Assembly (NCBI GenBank): GCA_012798975.1
Contig: JAAZME010000234.1
Span: 1 to 6,322, forward strand
Direction of reading: 5' to 3'
DNA: 6,322 nucleotides
Source of the DNA: Gallicola sp.
GTDB lineage: Bacteria > Bacillota > Clostridia > Tissierellales > Peptoniphilaceae
Shown here: positions 1 through 3,836 of the stretch, piece after piece
Layout of the letters: each line of letters begins with the position of its first letter
Numbering within the stretch: the first letter of the stretch is position 1
Notes under the pieces: generated by a model
What the model was told of the DNA's origin: nothing
Seen by the model: only the letters and a program-made list of their open reading frames with translations
Database searches by the model: none
Translations under genes and position numbers: made by a program

Positions 1-671
1 AGGAAGAATTCTTCCATACCTTCAATGATCTTTATACTCAAAACAAACAGATCATTATTTCTTCCGATAGACCGCCGAAAGAAATCAAAACTTTAGAGGA
101 ACGTCTAATTTCAAGGTTCGAATGGGGTTTAATGACCGATATTCAAATGCCGGATTATGAAACACGTGTAGCAATCCTTCAGGCTAAACTAAATCACGAA
201 AGAAAAGACATGCCGATGGAAGTCTTGGAGTATATCGCCATGAATATCAAATCCAATATCCGAGAACTGGAAGGAGCATTGTTGACGGTTCTTGCCTACT
301 CTTCTTTAATGAAGAATAAAAATATCGATATTGCCTTGGCGAAGGATGCTTTGAAAAAGGTGATTGCGGAAAAAGAACGGAAGCCTGTCACTTTAGAGCT
401 GATTCAAGAAATCGTCGCTGCAAACTATCATTTAGAAACCGATGACTTCAGTTCAAAATCAAGAGCAAAGCAGATCGCCTACCCGAGACAAATCGCCATG
501 TATCTTTGCAGGCAGCTAACAGATCTTTCTTTAATGAAGATTGCCAACTCCTTTAACCGCGACCACAGCACGATCATGCATGGAATCGATAAAATTACGG
601 CGGATACGACAAAAGACGAGTCTTTACGAAAAGAAATCCAGGATTTGATTCAAGAAATCAAGAATCAATAG
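1..671 (+). CDS. dnaA: Chromosomal replication initiator DnaA, C-terminal 222 residues (5' end outside window)
   Basis: DnaA is the AAA+ ATPase that binds DnaA boxes at oriC and opens the duplex. The reading frame is open from base 3 to a TAG at 669-671; the ATG at 132 is internal, because recognisable DnaA sequence continues upstream of it. In fragment numbering, IIISSDRPP (17-25) is the sensor 1 region, LEERLISRFEWGL (31-43) is box VII with the arginine finger R38, and NIRELEGALL (85-94) carries the sensor 2 arginine R87. Domain IV includes KSRAKQIAYPRQIAMYL and the recognition-helix signature RDHSTIMHG beginning at R186. The domain IV turn reads SFNRDH, whereas the E. coli protein has AFGGRDH, so one residue appears to be missing. 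The gene faces oriC, and one degenerate box overlaps its stop codon. Identity is essentially certain; the ATPase Walker motifs lie upstream of the window. Confidence 0.98.
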   Translation, partial: EEFFHTFNDLYTQNKQIIISSDRPPKEIKTLEERLISRFEWGLMTDIQMPDYETRVAILQAKLNHERKDMPMEVLEYIAMNIKSNIRELEGALLTVLAYSSLMKNKNIDIALAKDALKKVIAEKERKPVTLELIQEIVAANYHLETDDFSSKSRAKQIAYPRQIAMYLCRQLTDLSLMKIANSFNRDHSTIMHGIDKITADTTKDESLRKEIQDLIQEIKNQ

Positions 672-706
672 TCCACAAAAGATTTGGGATAAGTAGACTT
701 ATCCAT

Positions 707-728
707 TGTGGATAAGTTGTGGATAAGT
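707..728 (-). repeat. Two exact DnaA boxes in an 11-bp tandem direct repeat
   Basis: TGTGGATAAGT occurs twice back to back (707-717 and 718-728). Each copy contains an exact DnaA box in minus orientation (TTATCCACA when read on the minus strand). The 11-base period is close to one helical turn, so two DnaA monomers would sit on the same face of the DNA. A degenerate third copy, TTGGGATAAGT, lies at 684-694. The first box is also the right arm of a perfect 8-base inverted repeat, CTTATCCA (698-705) and TGGATAAG (709-716), with a 3-base spacer. Confidence 0.93.
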
Positions 729-755
729 CAAAACCCGGAAAACTCCATGACAAAT

Positions 756-773
756 TGTTGATACTGTTGATAA
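756..773 (-). repeat. Tandem variant DnaA boxes (TGTTGATA type)
   Basis: TGTTGATAC (756-764) and TGTTGATAA (765-773) are direct neighbours matching at 8 of 9 bases. Read on the minus strand, the second is TTATCAACA, one mismatch from the DnaA consensus; the first has two mismatches. Both share the core TATCAACA, which recurs in plus orientation at 831-838. They probably act as weaker DnaA sites, which is an inference. Confidence 0.65.
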
Positions 774-783
774 CTCTGGGATT

Positions 784-802
784 TGTGGATAATCTATCCA
801 CC
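784..802. promoter_or_regulatory. DnaA box with inverted partner
   Basis: An exact minus-strand DnaA box, TGTGGATAA, occupies 784-792. It forms a perfect 7-base inverted repeat, GTGGATA (785-791) and TATCCAC (795-801), with a 3-base spacer. The right arm belongs to a two-mismatch plus-strand box at 794-802. An outer TGGG (777-780) and CCCA (810-813) flank the pair. There is no T-run, so this is better read as a paired DnaA site than a terminator. Confidence 0.85.
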
Positions 803-847
803 AGCTTCTCCCATAGCAAAATCACGTAAATATCAACATAAATCGAG

Positions 848-887
848 TTATCCACAATATACACAGCCCCTACTATTACTACTACTA
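848..887 (+). promoter_or_regulatory. Basal unwinding module: paired DnaA boxes, GC cluster, DnaA-trios
   Basis: An exact plus-strand box TTATCCACA (848-856) abuts ATATACACA (857-865), which fits the relaxed consensus TTATNCACA with one mismatch. GCCC (866-869) follows, then six triplets, CTA CTA TTA CTA CTA CTA (870-887). On the complementary strand these read 3'-GAT GAT AAT GAT GAT GAT, the DnaA-trio pattern on which DnaA assembles along single-stranded DNA. Order, spacing and orientation match what is known of the Bacillus subtilis basal unwinding system. This identifies the strand-opening site and its direction, toward dnaN. Confidence 0.88.
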
Positions 888-912
888 TCTCTTTATATAT
901 TATTTTTATAAA
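886..912. other. A/T-rich DNA unwinding element
   Basis: These 27 bases follow the DnaA-trios and contain only three C and no G on the plus strand. They end 8 bases before the dnaN Shine-Dalgarno sequence. By position and composition this is the likely site of first duplex opening. Its boundaries are approximate. Confidence 0.8.
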
Positions 913-934
913 CCTACACAAAGGAGTTCAAATT

Positions 935-2032
935 ATGCACATACAAATATCACAAAAAGAACTTTTAAAACATATAAATATAGCCCAAAAAGCAATTTCC
1001 TCCAGAACCACTGTCCAAATTTTGGAAGGTATATTATTTATCGCTAAAGATAATCAATTAAAACTCATTTCTACAGACTTGGAATTAAGTATCGAAACCA
1101 TAGCAGACTGTGTTGTAGAAGAAGAAGGGGAAATTGTCATTCATTCGAATATTATCGGCAATATTGTCCGAAAACTTCCTAATTCTATGGTGGATATTAA
1201 AATAAAAAACGAAAAAATCAATATTAAATGCGAAAATTCTGAATTCAATCTTATGGGACAAGATGCTTTGGATTATCCACAATTACCGGAAAAAAATGGT
1301 GAAGCAGAAATTACCCTTGACGCAGAAACCATGAAACAAGCGATTCGCCAGACGGTATTTGCTGCATCCTTAGATGAAACAAGACCAGCCTTAACAGGAG
1401 TTTTATTTCGTTTAGAAGATTCTTTATTAGATTTTGTTGCTTTGGACGGTTTTCGTATCTCTTTAAGGAAGATAAAAAATGAAACGTCGGCAACTGTAAA
1501 TGAGATTATTCCAGCAAGGGCGTTACAGGAACTTCAAAAGATCATTATAGAAGACAATATCCGTATCCAGTTTGTACCGGGTAATGTGATTTTCTATTTG
1601 GATTCAACGATCGTGTATTCACGTTTATTGGAAGGGAAATTTATAAATTATAAGGATATTATGGAAACAGATCCTACAACAAAACTTGTGATCAACCGAG
1701 TTGATTTCCAAAACTCTTTGGAAAGAGCTTCTTTATTAGCTAGGGAAGAAAAAGCAAAGCTTGTAAAGCTTAATATCGAAGATCAAACTCTTTACATCAG
1801 TTCGAATTCCGATATCGGATCTGTAAATGAAAGCATCCAGTGCAAGCAGGAGGGGGATGATCTAGAAATCGCCTTCAATGCAAAGTATTTATTGGAAGGT
1901 TTGAAAGCGATGGAAAGCGAAGAATGCGAACTTTTAATGACCGGTTCTTTGAATCCATGTATCTTCCATCCAGTATCAGAAGATGAAGACTACACTTATT
2001 TAGTACTGCCGGTTCGATTGGCGAGAGACTAG
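935..2032 (+). CDS. dnaN: DNA polymerase III sliding clamp, beta subunit
   Basis: The beta clamp is a ring-shaped homodimer that encircles DNA and tethers the replicative polymerase, and it also binds many repair partners. The 365-residue product matches the usual family length of about 366 and the three-fold repeated clamp architecture. Visible landmarks include the N-terminal LISTDLELSIETI (44-56), the DYPQLP stretch (113-118) between the first and second domains, RPALTGVLF and LDGFRIS in the middle domain, and the C-terminal YLVLPVRLARD. LPVRL (358-362) aligns with the E. coli C-terminal MPMRL and is followed here by three extra residues, ARD. The ATG is preceded by AAAGGAG (920-926) with 8 bases of spacing, so the start is secure. 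The 5' leader lies inside oriC, so transcription would cross the unwinding element. An exact DnaA box occurs inside the gene at 1273-1281. Confidence 0.98.
   Translation: MHIQISQKELLKHINIAQKAISSRTTVQILEGILFIAKDNQLKLISTDLELSIETIADCVVEEEGEIVIHSNIIGNIVRKLPNSMVDIKIKNEKINIKCENSEFNLMGQDALDYPQLPEKNGEAEITLDAETMKQAIRQTVFAASLDETRPALTGVLFRLEDSLLDFVALDGFRISLRKIKNETSATVNEIIPARALQELQKIIIEDNIRIQFVPGNVIFYLDSTIVYSRLLEGKFINYKDIMETDPTTKLVINRVDFQNSLERASLLAREEKAKLVKLNIEDQTLYISSNSDIGSVNESIQCKQEGDDLEIAFNAKYLLEGLKAMESEECELLMTGSLNPCIFHPVSEDEDYTYLVLPVRLARD
1273..1281 (+). promoter_or_regulatory. Exact DnaA box inside dnaN
   Basis: TTATCCACA occurs in the codons for the conserved Asp-Tyr-Pro-Gln stretch of the clamp. 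It is the only exact box I saw outside the intergenic origin. It could be a regulatory DnaA site or simply a product of the codon choices for Tyr-Pro-Gln. Confidence 0.4.
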
Positions 2033-2040
2033 GTTAAAGA

Positions 2041-2071
2041 AAGTGTGAAGTGTGAAAGAGGGGAGAGGGGA
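2041..2071 (+). repeat. Two adjacent 7-bp tandem duplications
   Basis: AAGTGTG is repeated exactly at 2041-2054 and continues AA. GAGGGGA is repeated exactly at 2058-2071. Both blocks are also mirror-symmetric (AAGTGTGAAGTGTGAA, and GGGGAGAGGGG). They begin 8 bases after the dnaN stop. No known function is recognised; replication slippage is a simple explanation. Confidence 0.8.
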
Positions 2072-2080
2072 ATTAGAGTG

Positions 2081-2107
2081 GAAAAATAAAAAATACGTTT
2101 ATTTTTC
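2081..2107 (+). terminator. A/T inverted repeat, weak terminator candidate after dnaN
   Basis: GAAAAATAAA (2081-2090) and TTTATTTTTC (2098-2107) are perfect 10-base inverted arms with a 7-base loop. The 3' arm is T-rich, but the stem has only one G-C pair and no separate T-run follows. A competing stem, TGCGT (2108-2112) with ACGCA (2128-2132), lies just downstream. Terminator function is possible but unproven. Confidence 0.25.
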
Positions 2108-2216
2108 TGCGTTTGATATAAAGTGATACGCAAAATAAAAGAAGTGAATATATTCTAATGAAAAATCAATTATCCTTAAGAAAGTTAAAGCATTCTAAAT
2201 ACAACTAGATAATATA

Positions 2217-2246
2217 TTGAATAATCATTAAATAAATCCTTATTAT
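2217..2246 (+). promoter_or_regulatory. Tentative promoter for the yaaA-gyrA unit
   Basis: TTGAAT (2217-2222) and TATTAT (2241-2246) resemble -35 and -10 hexamers with an 18-base spacer. The predicted start would fall around 2253, very close to the ribosome binding site, which weakens the call. An alternative -10, GATAAT (2208-2213), has a poor -35, TTAAAG (2185-2190), 17 bases upstream. In such A/T-rich DNA these matches carry limited weight. Confidence 0.25.
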
Positions 2247-2258
2247 AAGGAGAAGGAG
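2247..2258 (+). promoter_or_regulatory. Doubled Shine-Dalgarno of yaaA
   Basis: AAGGAG occurs twice in tandem (2247-2252 and 2253-2258), with the second copy 6 bases before the yaaA ATG. The upstream copy overlaps the right arm of the palindrome CCTTAT-T-ATAAGG (2238-2250). The arrangement fixes the yaaA start and suggests strong translation. Confidence 0.85.
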
Positions 2259-2264
2259 TTTTTT

Positions 2265-2471
2265 ATGAAGGAATTTGAGATTAAGACGGAATTTATTAAG
2301 TTGGATCAGTTTTTGAAATATGCTGAGATTGTGATGAGCGGCGGGGAAGCGAAAGAGCTTATTGCAGAAGGGAAAGTGAAGGTCAACGGAGAAGAGGAAA
2401 CGAGAAGAGGCAAAAAACTTCGCTCTGGTGATGAGGTCGAGTTTGCCGGGGAGTCTTATCGAATAAAATAG
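2265..2471 (+). CDS. yaaA: S4-domain RNA-binding protein YaaA (RlbA-like)
   Basis: This is a 68-residue protein consisting almost entirely of one S4 RNA-binding fold. Residues 11-60 show the S4 pattern: IKLDQFLKYAEIV, then SGGEAKELIAEGKVKVNGE, then a basic turn RRGKKL and SGDEVEF. The small S4 protein between dnaN and recF is conserved across Bacillota; in Bacillus subtilis, yaaA has been linked to ribosome (50S) function. It is not related to E. coli YaaA, which concerns peroxide stress. The start is secured by the doubled AAGGAG. Its TAG stop (2469-2471) overlaps the recF Shine-Dalgarno, so the two genes are probably co-transcribed and translationally coupled. The family call is firm; the ribosomal role is from the family, not from this sequence. 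Confidence 0.93.
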   Translation: MKEFEIKTEFIKLDQFLKYAEIVMSGGEAKELIAEGKVKVNGEEETRRGKKLRSGDEVEFAGESYRIK

Positions 2472-2484
2472 GAGACTATGAGTG
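2470..2484 (+). promoter_or_regulatory. recF ribosome binding site and GTG start
   Basis: AGGAG (2470-2474), overlapping the yaaA stop, lies 7 bases before GTG (2482-2484). An in-frame TGA (2479-2481) sits directly upstream, so GTG is the earliest possible start. A nearby ATG at 2478-2480 is out of frame, only 3 bases from the Shine-Dalgarno, and would give just 15 codons. Confidence 0.88.
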
Positions 2485-3594
2485 TTCATAGAAAATATAT
2501 ATCTATTATATTTCAGAAATTTTGAAAAAATAGAACTGGATTTTTCACATAAATATAATTTTATTATCGGCGATAACGCCCAGGGAAAGACGAATATTCT
2601 CGAGGGGCTGTATTTTAGCGCAAAAGGAAAGACTTTTAAGCAGAACAAGGATCGGGAGCTGATTCATTTCGATCATGAAAATGCTTATCTGAAAACAGCA
2701 GCAAATACGGAAGGAATTCGGGAAAAAATAGAAGTAAAACTTTCGAAAGACAAGAAGAAAATCATCCGTATCAACGAAGAACCTATCGATACATTAAAGG
2801 AACTGCGGAGTTTTTTCGATATTATCGTGTTTACGCCGGATGAATTTAGTATTATAAAAAACGGCAAGAGCTATCGACGAGATTTTTTAGATGAAGTGAT
2901 TTCGATGATTTCAGGATATCGAAATACTTTAAGAAATTATAAAAGATTGTTAGAACATCGCAATCATCTTATGAAAAAAGGCAAAAGCAGCCGTTATTTT
3001 AGAGAACAGCTGCGTGCTATCACCATAGATTTTGTAAAAGCCGGGGCGATTATTCTTCATTTAAGAGGAGAGTATGTAAAGCGGTTGGAGTATTATGCGA
3101 GAAAATTCCATGGTATTTTATCCGAAGAAGAGGAAACTTTAACATTAGAGTACGATTCTTCTGTTCTTTATAGAGGAACGATTATGGAAATTCAGAAAGA
3201 TTTTTATAATAAACTGATGGCCAATCAAGAGAAAGATTTGTATACAGGTTTTACTTCTGTTGGACCTCATCGGGACGATCTTTTAATCGATATCAACGGA
3301 CATAATACAAAGGCATACGCTTCCCAAGGGCAGCAGAGAACAGCAATTCTTTCTTTAAAGCTTGCCCAGCTGAAATTATTTGAACAGACGAAGGAAACAA
3401 GTCCTGTTATTTTATTAGACGATGTATTTTCCGAACTAGACGAAAAGAGAATCAAATTCCTGTTAAAAGTTTTAAGTCCTTATCAGTCTATGATTACAGC
3501 AGTAAATACTGATTTTTTAAAAAATATAAAGATCAAAGAGGGCAAGATTTTTCAGATCGAAAAAGGAAAATTAAAGGACGAATTATGTATTTAG
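2482..3594 (+). CDS. recF: DNA replication and repair protein RecF
   Basis: RecF is an SMC/ABC-like ATPase that binds gapped DNA with RecO and RecR and promotes RecA loading at lesions and stalled forks. The 370-residue length is normal for the family. The N-terminus FIENIYLLYFRNFEKIEL is the typical RecF opening, including the YFRNF motif. Walker A is GDNAQGKT (30-37), the ABC signature is SQGQQR (281-286), and Walker B plus D-loop is ILLDDVFSELD (residues 310-320, with D313, D314 and D320). All key ATPase elements are present. Translation starts at GTG 2482, since an in-frame TGA immediately precedes it. It follows yaaA by 10 bases and overlaps remB by 10 bases, indicating one transcript. 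Confidence 0.97.
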   Translation: MFIENIYLLYFRNFEKIELDFSHKYNFIIGDNAQGKTNILEGLYFSAKGKTFKQNKDRELIHFDHENAYLKTAANTEGIREKIEVKLSKDKKKIIRINEEPIDTLKELRSFFDIIVFTPDEFSIIKNGKSYRRDFLDEVISMISGYRNTLRNYKRLLEHRNHLMKKGKSSRYFREQLRAITIDFVKAGAIILHLRGEYVKRLEYYARKFHGILSEEEETLTLEYDSSVLYRGTIMEIQKDFYNKLMANQEKDLYTGFTSVGPHRDDLLIDINGHNTKAYASQGQQRTAILSLKLAQLKLFEQTKETSPVILLDDVFSELDEKRIKFLLKVLSPYQSMITAVNTDFLKNIKIKEGKIFQIEKGKLKDELCI

Positions 3595-3824
3595 ACATCG
3601 GAAATGATATAATATTAAATTGGGAAGATATTCTTATCATTCTCACAAAGGAAACGGCTATGAAAGATCATAGGATTTCCTCCTTAATTAAAGAGGGGAA
3701 AATAGCCAATTCAAATACAGTTCACAAGATACATTCATATATAGTAGTACAACGAAAAGAAAAAGAAGAATTATATATTTCCTCTTTCACAACGCAAACT
3801 TTGATAAAAAGATTTGTTATTTAG
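3585..3824 (+). CDS. remB: RemB-like regulator (DUF370 / RemA family; YaaB)
   Basis: This 79-residue protein opens with MYLDIGNDIILNWEDILIIL, resembling Bacillus subtilis RemB (YaaB, about 81 residues), which starts MYIHLGDDFVV and is encoded at the same place between recF and gyrB. RemA and RemB are small DNA-binding regulators that activate extracellular-matrix genes in B. subtilis; RemA forms ring-like oligomers. The C-terminal part, HSYIVVQRKEKEELYISSFTTQTLIKR, matches the family pattern of a beta strand followed by an SSxTLxKR-like end. No signal peptide or membrane segment is seen. The ATG overlaps the recF 3' end by 10 bases in another frame, and AAAGGA (3573-3578) lies 6 bases upstream, so coupling to recF is likely. 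The target genes in this organism are unknown, and a role in biofilm matrix should not be assumed. Confidence 0.85.
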   Translation: MYLDIGNDIILNWEDILIILTKETAMKDHRISSLIKEGKIANSNTVHKIHSYIVVQRKEKEELYISSFTTQTLIKRFVI

Positions 3825-3830
3825 AAAGGA
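3825..3830 (+). promoter_or_regulatory. gyrB Shine-Dalgarno deciding the ATG start
   Basis: AAAGGA (3825-3830) directly abuts an in-frame TTG at 3831, leaving no spacing for that codon. It sits 6 bases before ATG 3837, the normal distance. The ATG is therefore the start. Confidence 0.88.
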
Positions 3831-3836
3831 TTGAGT

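Larger units (their letters stand above)
672..934. other. oriC: oriC: dnaA-dnaN intergenic replication origin
   Basis: This 263-base gene-free stretch lies between dnaA and dnaN, a standard oriC position in Bacillota. It holds four exact 9-base DnaA boxes: minus strand at 707-715, 718-726 and 784-792, plus strand at 848-856. One-mismatch and weaker boxes lie at 684-692, 699-707, 756-764, 765-773, 794-802, 830-838 and 857-865. The boxes on the dnaA side mostly point one way and those on the dnaN side point the other way. A DnaA-trio run and an A/T-rich tract complete the unwinding module next to dnaN. No convincing intrinsic terminator for dnaA was found (no GC stem followed by a T-run). No convincing dnaN promoter was found either, so dnaN may rely partly on read-through. 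Whether a second box cluster lies upstream of dnaA, making a bipartite origin as in Bacillus subtilis, cannot be seen here. Confidence 0.95.
2033..2264. other. dnaN-yaaA spacer without a supported gene
   Basis: This 232-base spacer is the largest gap downstream of dnaN. The first 60 bases are strongly purine-biased and hold two small tandem duplications. An A/T inverted repeat follows at 2081-2107. The rest is A/T-rich, with promoter-like hexamers near 2217-2246 and a palindrome and doubled Shine-Dalgarno before yaaA. It probably separates dnaN transcription from the yaaA-recF-remB-gyrB-gyrA unit, although readthrough is possible. No riboswitch or RNA gene was recognised. Confidence 0.7.

Noticed and set aside
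132..671. A separate 179-residue gene starting at ATG 132
   Set aside because: DnaA sensor 1 and box VII sequence continues in the same frame upstream to the window edge, so the ATG is internal to dnaA.
669..677. TAGTCCACA, a box-like site overlapping the dnaA stop
   Set aside because: It has two mismatches at conserved positions 2 and 3; it may be bound weakly but is not supported as a separate feature.
777..813. Possible dnaA terminator formed by the inverted repeat around 785-801 and outer TGGG/CCCA
   Set aside because: No T-run follows, and the arms are explained by facing DnaA boxes.
658..921. An 87-codon minus-strand open frame across oriC
   Set aside because: It is built from DnaA boxes, trios and the A/T tract, has no ribosome binding site and no recognisable protein family. 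It is a chance frame in A/T-rich origin DNA.
2170..2178. TTATCCTTA, a DnaA-box-like site in the dnaN-yaaA spacer
   Set aside because: It has two mismatches in the conserved ACA end and is isolated from other sites, so it is expected by chance in A/T-rich DNA.
2158..2208. A 16-codon plus-strand frame (MKNQLSLRKLKHSKYN), possible leader peptide
   Set aside because: No good Shine-Dalgarno precedes it, and no attenuator structure or run of regulatory codons accompanies it.
2205..2648. A 147-codon minus-strand open frame opposite yaaA and recF
   Set aside because: It lies antisense to two clear genes, and its Phe/Leu/Ser-rich product reflects the complement of Lys/Glu-rich codons.
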